From NCBI GenBank assembly GCA_963924555.1, contig OZ004592.1:744001-808000 (forward strand): DNA of 64,000 bases, in the 5' to 3' direction. A model generated the notes under the pieces. That model worked only from the letters and a program-made list of their open reading frames with translations, did no database searches and was not told where the DNA came from. The DNA is from Crambe crambe (lineage: Eukaryota; Porifera; Demospongiae; Poecilosclerida; Crambeidae). This document shows positions 14,773-32,411 of the stretch, one piece after another (position 1 is the first letter of the stretch; the number at the start of each line of letters is the position of its first letter). Both the position numbers and the translations under genes were made by a program.

Positions 14773-14952
14773 GGTTGTGTACATTCACATGAAAAAAATT
14801 TTTTAAATATAGTTTCTAGTTAATTTTAGGAGCACCTGTATTATATTTTTTCAGTCAATATTCTGCGATTTGTAAGCTTTCAGCAGATAATTATAATATA
14901 ATACATGACTTGTACTGCAACAAAAATATACCTTATCTTAGTAATAGTAGTG

Positions 14953-15401
14953 CTATCTTTTTATCTTCTTGGGTGCCACTCCTGTGGTTCTGAACTGTTC
15001 TCTTTCAGATAAGTATTCATTCTTACATTCCTCATTAAGAGCAGCATCTTGGAAACTGTGAAGAGTAATGATGAAAACAAGACGGTAATCCTTTTCCAAC
15101 TGCATGTATTGCCTGAATGCATAAAGACTTACTGGCGTAAAAGACAATCTTGCATTTTTCTATTCTGTTCTCGACATTTCCAGACAACTGATACAGTGCG
15201 GCCTCTAACACAATCTTCAAATTCTGAGAGAAAGTCATTAAATTTTAATAGTTCGAGCATGTGCCAGAATTAGACACACATACCCTTCACCAAGTCATTG
15301 CAGAGTTCCATTGCTTTTTCTCTTACTTTCTTGGTAATAAGCACATCTTTTTCTACTTTTCTGAGTCCTTCATTGTCTCCTTTTCCTATAACAGAAGCCA
15401 T
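14953..15401 (-). CDS. CMC1: CMC1, cytochrome c oxidase assembly factor
   Basis: Mitochondrial intermembrane-space protein that helps complex IV (COX1) assembly. Three exons, 15284-15401, 15133-15223 and 14953-15055, give 103 residues (human 106). The N-terminus has LRKVEKDVLITKKVREKAME, matching human HVEKDVLIPKIMREKAKE. The cysteines follow the CMC1 spacing C-x11-C-x9-C-x13-C (DCVRGRTVSVVWKC, CREQNRKMQDC, then EEC). The tail EYLSEREQFRTTG matches human EYLKEREEFRKTG and is followed by a basic end, KKIKR. Start codons of CMC1 and FAF2 lie 157 bases apart, back to back. Confidence 0.92.
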
Positions 15402-15558
15402 GGGGACATTGCAAGGTTGGGGTTGAACTTTGAACTCTTTGGCTGAGCGAGCACGTGAGATAAGGCAAGCTACTCCAAATAAAGCACACTATTAAATTGC
15501 TGTTGAAACGCCGCGCCGCCAGGATGAATTATGCCGGCTAATTCAAGAAGGCCTTAGG
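15402..15558. promoter_or_regulatory. shared promoter interval CMC1 / FAF2
   Basis: 157 bases between divergent start codons, with cacgtgagataag and a CG-rich motif (acgccgcgccgcc). Confidence 0.6.
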
Positions 15559-17291
15559 ATGGCTGAAGGTGGAGAGGAAGACAGGTCCCAAGTTATAGCC
15601 CATTTTCAGGTGAAATATACCTAATACTTTAGCTCTATCTGTAGTCACATCTGTTTGCCTTTTTTATTTTTGAAGGAGATAACTGGTATTGAAGATGAGA
15701 ATAAGATTATAGAGCATCTCAGTTCTTGTCAGTGGAACCTTGAGGCAGCTGTTCAGGATGCTCTGAATGAAAGAGAAGGTATTCGTCCCATTTACGGGGG
15801 TGTACCTTCTGGTCCTTCTCGACCACCCCCACCAGTGCCACAGTCATCCACCCCAAGTCCACAAGCTCGTTTCCGTGTGAATGGTATGAGGGGAGCAGTG
15901 GTGAGAAGAGAGGGATGGTTTGAATGGACTTTGAACCTTGCTATTTTCCCACTAAGGTTCATATTAAGTGCAGCAAATGAACTATTCCAGTTACTTGGTA
16001 ATTTTACTGCACTCAATAAACACACCTCATGTTATATCAGCATCCTAACTTCTTCCTTTTTAGTTAGTATAATATTTGGGTCAGAACCAAGGCCATCCCC
16101 TGACCCTCACGGTGATGTGCGCAAGTTCATCACAGAGTTTGAATTTGAGTATGGCACTGATCATCCTCCATTCCTAGTCAAGAGTTATGACGAGGTGTGC
16201 AAACTAGTAATAATCTTTAAAATTTGAGGTTTGACCTCTCTCTTTCTCTCTCTCTCTCTCAGGCTTTATCACAATCTCGTAGGGACTTGCAGTTTTTACT
16301 GGTATATCTTCACTCTCCAGGACATCAGGACACCCCTCGGTTCTGCCAAGAGGTCCTCTCCTCTCAGCAGTTCATTAACTTTCTAGCAAACAATTCAGTA
16401 CAGTGTCTAGGAGTTTCAGTCAACTCTGATGAAGGGGTAGGTCTAGTAGGACTCTTAGATTTTGTGGTCTTAAAGAGTTTATACTGCAAATTTTTTTCTA
16501 CATTCAGGTTAGAGTATCTTACATTTTAAGGGAAAATACATATCCATTCCTTGCTCTCATTGTCTTACGACAGAGCCGCCTTATTGTTTGTGAGCGAATT
16601 GAAGGAGCAATGCCCCTTGATGAACTCATGGGGCGTCTCCAAGTGGCAATAAGTGAAAATGAGAGTGAGTTTGTTGTGGAGCGAGCTGAGAGGCATCGGC
16701 GACAGGAAGATCAGCGGCTGCGGCAAGCACAGGACCAGGCATTTGAGGAGAGCTTGGCAGTTGATAGGGCCAAGGAGAAGCAGCGGGAAGAAAACATGAT
16801 GCGGGAAAAGGAGCAGGTGAAGGAGGAACAAAACCTACAGAGAGAAGCAGAAATGAAGAAAGAAGTAAAACATTACCAGTTGAGTATTTTATAGAGGTGT
16901 ACATATCTTATGTCTTGTAGGCATTTTCAGTAGAGAAGGCACTGCGTGTGAGTCGCCTTCCTTCTGAACCGGAGCCCTGTGACCCTGCTGCCATGCAGGT
17001 TGTGTTGCGTCTTCCCTCGGGACATAGGCTAGAACGCTGGTTTAAAAACTCTGACAAGTTACAGGTAGGAAGAGAATGCTGATACTGAATACCATAAAAT
17101 TGTGTCCTTTCTTGCAGTCTGTGTATGATTTTGCCTACACTGATGAGAGTGGACAACTGCCAATGGCATTTACACTGATTACTAACTTCCCTCGAAAGGA
17201 ACTTGTCACTGATAATGATGGGGGGCCTGTCCTTGAAGAGCTCCAATTAGGGAAAAGATGTGCATTGTTTGTCCAGGATGACACAGATTAG
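15559..17291 (+). CDS. FAF2: FAF2/UBXD8, ER and lipid-droplet UBX protein
   Basis: Adaptor that sits in the ER or lipid-droplet membrane and brings p97/VCP to ubiquitinated proteins. Exons 15559-15609, 15676-15997, 16064-16194, 16263-16436, 16508-16864, 16921-17064, 17118-17291; 450 residues (human 445). Order: UBA domain (ITGIEDENKIIEHLSSCQW, then EAAVQDALNE), Pro-rich linker, membrane hairpin (WTLNLAIFPLRFILSAANEL), UAS thioredoxin-like domain (DLQFLLVYLHSPGHQDT; RENTYPFLALIVL), a charged coiled coil (about 16690-16864), and the UBX domain ending CALFVQDDTD. The introns at 16865-16920 and 17065-17117 are 56 and 53 bases. The NDUFV1 start follows only 143 bases after the stop on the same strand. 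Confidence 0.95.
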
Positions 17292-17433
17292 ATACACATA
17301 TATAATCAACAGTCCTCATTTTTTCCTATCATGATCATTAAAAAAGTGAGGTCAAAGGTCACCATGTGGTGGGCATTAATTCGGAGTAATTGTTATGCAG
17401 AATTGTGTAAAGAACCGAAGCTAATTGCAAATA

Positions 17434-24837
<7,404 letters not shown>

Positions 24838-25509
24838 ACAAGTGGTACTGCATTCACTGTCACCATGCACTTCAGCTTGCTCTATTTTGATGTACGCAGT
24901 ATATATTTCCATGTGTCTATGTGTAGTATTTACTCGATGATGGGAACTTTGCAAGACACAGTAATGCCTCCATTAAACATGATTCAGGTTTCGGCTACAT
25001 TTTCAGTATGTAGGGGTGTATGTATGGATGTATTGTACTGTGTGATGCAACTTTGATTGATGACAGTCATTTTACAACATTCTATGAAAGTTATTCCAAT
25101 TCGCCATTCTTTGTCCAAGTGTCAACCACTGCCAAATTCTGGTACTGTGACTTGGATAAACGTCACTGATTGAAGTGGCAGATCATATGGATTGTAATTG
25201 TACACACTACCTTAATTAATGAAAACGTGTTATGGACTAGCATGCATGCTACTCGTAAATCTCTGTTTTCTTTTTAACATTCATTATAATAAAAACATTT
25301 GTATTCTTGGGAGTGTTAATTTTGAATGGCACGATTTATCTACTCCTAATGAGATGATGAAAACAGTGATTTTACTTACAAAAGAAGATCATGTTGATAT
25401 TGTGGGATAAAAGAACCCATGGTCTTACAAAAATTGAATCATGATCATGAAGTAGAGCATACAATTAAGTTCTAGTGAGTCACACAACATAACTCACTGC
25501 TACACTCTG
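24838..25509. other. intergenic gap between convergent NDUFV1 and SPRY gene
   Basis: Holds the 3' untranslated ends of two convergent genes. AT-rich with no conserved coding signal; no obvious repeat was seen. Confidence 0.5.
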
Positions 25510-26442
25510 TTAGAGTGCTACTGGTCCTGTGTAATAGGCCAATGTAACTCCTTCCCCTGGTGAATCCAGACTAACGCTGGGGTACAGGGGAGTACACTCA
25601 CTCTCAAACACAATCCTTTCTCCATAAGGTTCTCCATTTTTGAGCCACTGGATCTGTCTGGTATCGAAATCCAGTTTGATTGAAAGTGTGTCTCCCATTC
25701 CATAGCCACCTAAGTAGATTGTTTCTTGCACCATTGTGGCCTCAAGTTCTGAACGTCCAGAATGGAAATTTCCGTTATTTCTTCTTGCTATCTCTCCACA
25801 GCGAAATGGGTGAGGATTTCCATCCCAGGTTGTTTTACACTTTGACTCAAATCTCTTTCTATCAACAACACCAATTTGAATCCAACCCTGAACCCGAGAA
25901 TTGTCTATGTGAAGAATCCATGCATGTCTTCCATGGGAGAAGCCACAGCTGAAAGGTGTCCTCATAACATTGGTGCTGTACCCCTTTCCATTGTACTGCA
26001 CACTTCTTCCTCCATTGGTGAAGCTTGTTTTATTGTCTGCAATGTTCTTATCGAACGTGGGACTCAATCTGAACTCTACCGCCTCCTTTAGCTCTCTGTT
26101 GATTGGTAACCCCTCCACGTCCAAAGGACTCTCCAAGCATCTTGCCAATGTATTGCCAGCCATCTCTGTCAGCTTAGGAACCACGAATTCGCGGTATTTT
26201 CGCGGTCTTTCACTGACCCATTTGTCGAGATTTTTCGCTTCAGCTTCTATCTTCTCCCTTAGCATTTGCTCCTGTATTTCTTTATTATCTTTCAATGATC
26301 TCGAGCGTTTCAAACTGCTTGTTGAACCCTTCCTTCCCATTTTCCCAAAAGATAGGCTGGTGAGACTTCCAGTTTTTCTGATGGGTTGCGGATTAATCTC
26401 CGGAGAAATATGCACAGCATCTCTGCTTCTGGCCTGCCCCAT
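25510..26442 (-). CDS. single-exon SPRY/B30.2-domain protein
   Basis: 310 residues with no intron. The N-terminus MGQARSRD fits an N-myristoylation site (Gly2, Ser6). Next come a Ser/Arg-rich basic stretch (GRKGSTSSLKRSRSLKD) and a short helical region (EIQEQMLREKIEAEAKNLDKW). Residues about 125-305 form a SPRY-like fold: SFTNGGRSVQYNGKGYS, FSHGRHAWILHIDNS, GWIQIGVVDR, LSIKLDFDTRQIQWLKNGEP and YPSVSLDSPGEGVTLAYY. SPRY domains bind peptide ligands; no RING, B-box or SOCS box is present, so a ligase role is not supported. The partner and function are unknown. A myristoyl group plus basic patch suggests membrane tethering (inference). It may derive from a retrocopy because its neighbours are intron-rich. 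Confidence 0.85.
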   Translation of the reverse strand: MGQARSRDAVHISPEINPQPIRKTGSLTSLSFGKMGRKGSTSSLKRSRSLKDNKEIQEQMLREKIEAEAKNLDKWVSERPRKYREFVVPKLTEMAGNTLARCLESPLDVEGLPINRELKEAVEFRLSPTFDKNIADNKTSFTNGGRSVQYNGKGYSTNVMRTPFSCGFSHGRHAWILHIDNSRVQGWIQIGVVDRKRFESKCKTTWDGNPHPFRCGEIARRNNGNFHSGRSELEATMVQETIYLGGYGMGDTLSIKLDFDTRQIQWLKNGEPYGERIVFESECTPLYPSVSLDSPGEGVTLAYYTGPVAL

Positions 26443-26688
26443 TGATTCTCAGCCAAAAATAACAAATACTTTGTTGATAAACTAATAAAATTTTTATCTA
26501 AAACTGGTAATTGTAGTATTGTTACTAGCTAGAGCTAGCTTAGCTTCGTACTTCTTGCATAGTATCTTGCGCAAACGCGGCTTGAAATATTTTCTACGCC
26601 CACACACTCTAAGTAAACTCCACCCATTGCATAATTAATAATGAGCAATCCAAAAATGTGACAGTAGCAGCAGCAGCAATTAATCTTT

Positions 26689-27792
26689 TTAAGGTTTGAA
26701 CTGAGAGATGTACTCTTGTCGAGCAGGATGAGAATCTGCTCCTGGTCTGTTAATTGGAGTCCACACAGGCTCTCCTTTGAACAACCTCATTGCTTTGATA
26801 TAGTTCTGTAATAAATATATTAACCTGATGATCATTACCAAGTTTATAAAAACAACAACTGATGATCATTACCAAATCAGCATTGCATGCTAAGTCTACT
26901 TCCCACTTACTAGTAACATCAGATTCTTAAAGCTTGATCTACTTCCTAGTTAATACGGTACTCTAACTGACCATCATGAATGGGAACTGACCTTAGTGTC
27001 CAGAGTGAAGCGATGGTATATTCCAGCTGGGAGAATGATCAGGTCACCTTTGACAACCTCGATTCGGATCCAGCGATCCTGAGAGTCCCTGACATCAAAA
27101 TACCCACTCCCTTCCAAGATGAATCTAATCTCTTCATCAGAATGCATGTGCTCTTCAAAGAACACCTTTAACTAAAGAGGGGAATACATCCACTACATGT
27201 GACAAACACTTAATAATAATCACCTTTTCTTCATAATTTGGCAGCTTGTCAGGCGATACAGTACAGATATCTTTGTAGTTGTAGCCTCTCTCTTTACGAA
27301 TCGTTTCCAGTACTTCATTCTCCTCCTCATCAGGATTTAGCTGTAATGATACAATAAGAATAGGTGTCTGGAGGAGGAAAGGTCTATAGCATATTTATAC
27401 ATAAAGGATAAACCATAACCTATATCATTTAGTGTACTAAATTAGTTGTTGATTTCCTCCAGGTAGGGCAATATTAGTTCGTATCACACTACTCTTGCCA
27501 GGAAAATTGTTCATGTTTCATGTCTTTCTCATGAACCCATCCTCAGAATAACCTATAGCTATTTTGCTTCGCCAATATTTGGCGTTCACAGGCAGCATTG
27601 CTAGCTGCATGCAGGTACTAGGTATACAGATAAGAGCTATGCAATATTATGGTGTAACTAGCTAGTAGCTACCTTCCAGTAGAGTACACCGATTGAAGCT
27701 AAGACATCCAATGACAGATCCTCACTCCCCTTCAGCTTCTTTGGAAGCCTCTGATCCTCTGGCCCATCACTCATAAACCAAGCTCGAACCAT
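26689..27792 (-). CDS. ADI1: acireductone dioxygenase (methionine salvage)
   Basis: Cupin enzyme that converts acireductone to the keto-acid precursor of methionine (Fe form). Four exons, 27673-27792, 27224-27340, 26992-27171 and 26689-26805, all phase 0; 177 residues (human 179). Start [19 protein letters not shown]; metal-site motif [12 protein letters not shown] supplies His, His and Glu, and the fourth ligand is His in [40 protein letters not shown] and the end are collinear with animal ADI1. The promoter side is an alternating purine-pyrimidine, CG-rich stretch (about 27842-27912). Confidence 0.96.
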
Positions 27793-27841
27793 GATTAATT
27801 TTGCTTGTGCAAATCCTCGCTCGCGCGTGCGCTTATATGTG

Positions 27842-27912
27842 TCATCGATCGATCGTGTACGTACGTACACGTACGTACACGTGCACGTGCCCGTCCCGCC
27901 CGCGCCGCGCCG
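27842..27912. promoter_or_regulatory. palindromic CG/TACGTA-rich stretch upstream of ADI1
   Basis: Starts 50 bases upstream of the ADI1 ATG. Contains cgatcgatcg, repeated tacgtacgtacacg, cacgtgcacgtg (two E-box CACGTG words) and a CG-rich end (cgcccgcgccgcgccgc). It is likely promoter sequence, which is inference from position and composition. Confidence 0.45.
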
Positions 27913-29148
27913 CAAAGAAAGAGCGGGAAATTCAAAACTAAGTAGACCTCGCTATATATAATGTTCGTGCTGAAACTTCCTACAACTTCTCGTGACGTTT
28001 ACCTTCTCTTCTTCTTCTAATGAGGTAACCTTACCTATCTCACTTAGTTACTTAGTTACTTACTTAACTTACTTACTTTACTTACTTTATACTTACTTGG
28101 CTCACAAATCATGCGTAAGGAAATAATCATAGGCTACACTTTATAGCACCATAGTCTGTTATAATGATACATAGTACTGAGGCTTGGATAGTCCAAGGTA
28201 CATTATTAGACAATTGGCTATATTAAGGCAAAGCGGGGCTATTTCGAACGGCGGGGCTATTCCGAAGGGTCAAATATCTTCAAATCTACACGAGCTTATG
28301 AGCTTTACTTTGAAAGATATTCTACTATTATAGTAGATTGTATCCTCCAACATTTAGCTCAGAAGTCTCAGTAGTTTCAGAAATATTTGAAGCTATGGAA
28401 TAGCCCCGCCGTTCGAAATAGCCCCGCTTTACCTTATAGCAGCCTTGTAATTGAAATTTGGTATGGATATGTACGTAGCACCCCATGATACTAAAAAGGT
28501 TTCTGGCGATACCCTGTAAACATATTCACAATGGTAAAATATAGTTGCTAAGTATAGTAAAGTACTGTGACTTGGTTAATTTATCCCAATTTAATCAATG
28601 GGAATACTCATAGCTATACAAGACCTACAAAAAAAATGTTTTTCTGGCATTTCGTGACCGCAAATAACCTAACTTTACAGGTGGGACCAGAAATATTATT
28701 ATGCATGCATATTAGTTAGTATCTGGACTTGCCTGTTTCCTCCTCCTTTGATATTGGTTCATTCCGTCATGACTCTCCTCAATGCATAGCACAGTCAGTG
28801 ACTTTTTTTGTGTGATTGGTAGTGTTTTGAAATGATAAATATTGAGTTTGCAAATGAAAAAAGTGTCCTCTCTCGGCCACTGTATTTATCCACCCACATT
28901 TCGAACTGATGATAGAAATTTCTCTCCTTTTTTGCATCAATATTTTTTCTGTTGTAGCTAAAGCAATTCAGTATTAGCTAGCTAATTTTGTATCACAATT
29001 TCTTTGTGTACAGATCCATAACTTCCCTGGTTACTGTAGCTAGATATACCTGATTAAATGTGCAGGTTGAACCGTTCAGTAACAAGCTTACGTTGAACGT
29101 TGGTTGGCGCTTGTACATGTGCATGCAGTCCGCGCGCGTGTTAATTCC
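27913..29148. other. intergenic region between ADI1 and the coiled-coil gene
   Basis: The longest clear gap between divergent genes. It holds an ACTT/TTAC-rich simple stretch (about 28033-28098) and the inverted-repeat element at 28225-28435. No coding region was recognised. Confidence 0.5.
28225..28435. mobile_element. MITE-like element with 39-base terminal inverted repeats
   Basis: Left end aaggcaaagcggggctattt (28225 onward, to 28263) is repeated inverted at 28397-28435, ending aaatagccccgctttacctt. About 211 bases in all with no coding capacity. Each arm itself contains a doubled motif (cggggctattt / cggggctattc). The transposase family is not clear, and no convincing target-site duplication was seen. 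Confidence 0.8.
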
Positions 29149-29192
29149 CATAATATCGCGCGCGCTATATAACTATAGCGCGCGCCTTCTAG
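29149..29192. promoter_or_regulatory. palindrome gcgcgcgctata/tatagcgcgcgc at the coiled-coil gene promoter
   Basis: Two 12-base arms around a short spacer (29157 to about 29188), about 50 bases before the next gene's ATG. The CG alternation and TATA steps suggest a core-promoter or regulator-binding site; this is inferred from position only. Confidence 0.45.
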
Positions 29193-29240
29193 TCGTTTCC
29201 AGGGAAACAAGCTGAAGTGCATACTTGCCTTTGGCTACAA

Positions 29241-32200
29241 ATGGCTGTCTTGCTGTGCAGAAATGATGGCAAACCCTTTCCTTCTCCCCCTCTACCAGAG
29301 CTGCGAGGCTTGCCCAGGCTGGTTGTGGACTACCAACCCCTGCCTGGTCCTGACCACCAAGGAAGACTAATTACAACCAGGGCTGAGTCAAGTTATGCTA
29401 GTAGTGATGGTACACCAAGAAAGAAAGTTTGGAAGAAGACGTACAAAAGGTGAAAGAATTTTATTTAATATTTACTAGTTTTTACATCCAAATGTTATGT
29501 CCACCTAGACGACGCTGGCAAAAATCTCAATGTGGATTTTACACACCTGTCAGCAAACCTTATAAAGATATGGGTACAGTGGAATTGGATGACCGCAAAT
29601 TAATCTTGGAAGGACTAGGACAAGTGGAAAAAGTTGTAAATGATAGCACTAATTCATAACAAAATTTCATAATGAAACTCTCTTCTTAGGTAGCTGGTTC
29701 CGGTTCTGTGTTCCAGTCTTCTTCTAAGTCAGATGAGAAGTTGGGTTTTATGATGTCACCTTATGGGATCAAGCTGCATGCCAAGACTGCATCCCAGTAT
29801 CCCACAGAGCTCCTGGACTTGGACCAGAAGATTTTCCAGGGAGATGCAGAGTTGGAGGTAATAAGAAAAGGAAAGGTACTTTCTGAACTCATTGAGAAAG
29901 AAAGAATAACAAAGGTGAGGCTAGCACTTGCAAAAAAATGAAGCCCAGGGAAGTAATCCATTGCTGTGCTTTCTTGCAGCAACTGAAAGAAGAAGAACGA
30001 GCAGAGGCTCTGCGTGCTGTAGCCAATCAATGGAGAAGGGCAGAAGTAGCCACTGATTTCACACCAAATGAACAATTACAAGAGAAAGGACAAAAAAGGT
30101 GAAGGTCCTTTCTTCACTACCAAACACAATATCGAATATGATACATCTTAGTGTTATGGACACTAGTCAGGGCTTCGGTGACTTGAAGAATGAGATGGAA
30201 AAGAGTGGAAACAGAGAGGACAGAGTTAAGAAAGAGGAAGCCGAGGCTTCCCTGACCATCATGTAAGTTTATACAATAATAATACCAGGAAAAATTGTTT
30301 GACCTCATTGAATCGATTAATTTTGTGTTGCAGAGATGAATGGCATATGAAGCTATGTGTACTGGTGTGGATATTAGAAACAATGCAGATGGAGTTTCCT
30401 GAATACGGTCAACATTTTCGTAAGTGCTGGGATCTGGATCACCCTGTGATGGATGAGGAAGAGGGACAAAGGAAGTATGAACAGGACCAGAAAGGGTTAC
30501 TAGACTGGGATGACATGCTCAAACCAGTCAAGGTAAATACTTGGACATCATTCTTTGATTTTACCTTATTCTTTCATCATTCTTTCAATCTATCTCCACC
30601 ACTTGGATTGCAGTGATCTTGCAACATGAAATTCACACCAAACATAGCTTCCTTTCAAGTAGCCCAACTCTAAAGCCACAATTTGAAAGGAGGCTATGTA
30701 GATTTTGGTTTGGTGTTCTGAATTTCATGTTGCAGCTGTTAACACCACATATCGTATCTCTATCTATCTATCTATCTATCTATCTACTTGTCCCTTCTCC
30801 TTTTTTCCAGCTTGCAAGAAATCTGAGTAGTATGCGTAAAAAATTTCATTCATATCTTGCATTTCGTGGCTATTCAAGTATGAGTTTTGGTACATCTGTC
30901 ACTAAGAGCAGTAAATTTAGCCGAGACCCATCTACTGGGGCATTGACATGTAAGTAACGGTATTTAACTATATATCTTGATGTTTTGATGATTTTCTTTC
31001 CAGGTACTGAATCCTTGCATAGCCGTAAGTACAGAGAAGACATGGAAAAATTGAGAAAGCAAAAGAAACTCACAGTAAATGTCATAGCTATGTTAGTTGG
31101 ACGATATAAAGCTACCTCTAAGGGGGTCCATTTTGTTAGCTATTATTTGTTAATTTAGCAAGCGCAAATGGAAAAGCTACAGACTATGTTGGATGAAGAG
31201 CTGAGCTATTCTCAGAAACAGTCACGATCCAGGATGAATGCTATTAAAGAGTCTGGCAGATCAAAGCTCAATCCTGAGGTAGTTAAATGTTAGAATGAGT
31301 GCTCATTGAGAGAATCACAGTATATTGAGTTTTGCTTGTTTAGGATGTCATTAAGAAGAAGAAAAGTAAGTGGAGTGTTCTTCCTGCTCCTGTAACTCTT
31401 GATGTAGATGCTATCAAGATGCAGTTTTCAGATACTCAGGAGGAAAAGAGTATGATTGTGCACGAACAGCTCGCATCCATGGAGAAGTGAGTCTGTTCAT
31501 CAAGTGATAATGTGTCTTCCATCATGTAATAGCTGTAATCATATGATGATCATGTGACTGTCACATGTGACTTATTTTATAGGGATCGGGAAGTTTCTCT
31601 TCAGCAGAGACTGAAAGGTCTGCATGTATCAAGAAGCCTTGAAGAGGGGTTGAAAACCATGAGAGAGGGGGTCAGCAGGGAGACCCCTCAAATGGCCAAG
31701 CAGAAGATTCTAATGAATTATGATTGGTAAAAAAATGATTTAACTCTATTTCTGAGTCTTAACTGCACTGAATTTGAAGGTTTCAAGAGCTGGAGTCCAT
31801 GGTTCCCAGTGAGGTCAAGAGCGATCAATATTGTCAGAATCTGATGGACCTTCTGTGCAAGATAGCTAAATACATGTGCAGTGTTGGACCCAAGAAGATG
31901 TCCAAGAAGAAGTTGATACAAGTATTGTCTACTTTGAGCCCATGGGAACTTCAAGTGCCCTGTGTTGCAGCAGCTATTGAAGTGAGCATGTTGTTGTTAT
32001 TATTCTTTGTTGTTATTATTTGGTTGTTTGTAGTTTATTATCCAGCGAGTAGTTTACATTACTGAAGAAGACTATGCCAAGTGGCTGGAGCGACACAAAC
32101 TTGCTCCAAAAGTCAAGAGACAAGTAGCGTGGACTCCTAAAGAGGACTCTGACCTTGCCAAGAAAGGTAGTAGTGCTACAACAAAGGTAGCAAAAGGTAA

Positions 32201-32270
32201 GAGACCAGACCATTCAACCTCTGGCCACCATCCGATTCAACAGAAGTCCAGAACCAAAATTTACACTTAA
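29241..32270 (+). CDS. unrecognised coiled-coil-rich protein (possibly CCDC60-like)
   Basis: Thirteen exons join in one frame: 29241-29449, 29509-29635, 29690-29914, 29980-30098, 30152-30262, 30334-30532, 30811-30949, 31004-31074, 31159-31278, 31344-31486, 31583-31726, 31780-31981, 32034-32270; 681 residues. No signal peptide or membrane segment. Several Glu/Lys/Arg-rich helical stretches (LKEEERAEALRAVANQWRR; QAQMEKLQTMLDEEL) alternate with more folded-looking parts (DEWHMKLCVLVWILETMQME; CQNLMDLLCKIAKYMC; FIIQRVVYITEEDYAKWLER). The C-terminus is basic. I do not recognise it firmly; the domain mix resembles uncharacterised ciliary/CCDC-type proteins such as CCDC60, but that is a guess. The stop is 142 bases from the convergent receptor gene. 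Confidence 0.82.
30606..30736. mobile_element. MITE, copy 1 (intron 6 of the coiled-coil gene)
   Basis: Inverted-repeat element: left arm attgcagtgatcttgcaaca, then gcttcctttcaagtagccca; right arm aatttcatgttgcag. It closely matches the copy at 34412-34575, and the outer right end is shorter here. Confidence 0.8.
30753..30785 (+). repeat. (CTAT)n microsatellite
   Basis: About eight tetranucleotide units just upstream of the exon 7 acceptor in the coiled-coil gene, contributing pyrimidines to the splice region. Confidence 0.85.
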
Positions 32271-32411
32271 GCTCAACCACATGGCATTATAGTCACTCTG
32301 CTCAATAAGGAAGATTTAAAAATATATAAAATTAATGATGAAAAGAAAACTAAAACTAAGTTATTGTTATTATTTTCTTCCACACATCATACTCAATCCA
32401 TAATTATCTTA

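Noticed and set aside
25970-26485. 171-codon plus-strand frame opposite the SPRY gene
   Set aside because: Antisense to a coherent SPRY domain; composition is that of a shadow frame.
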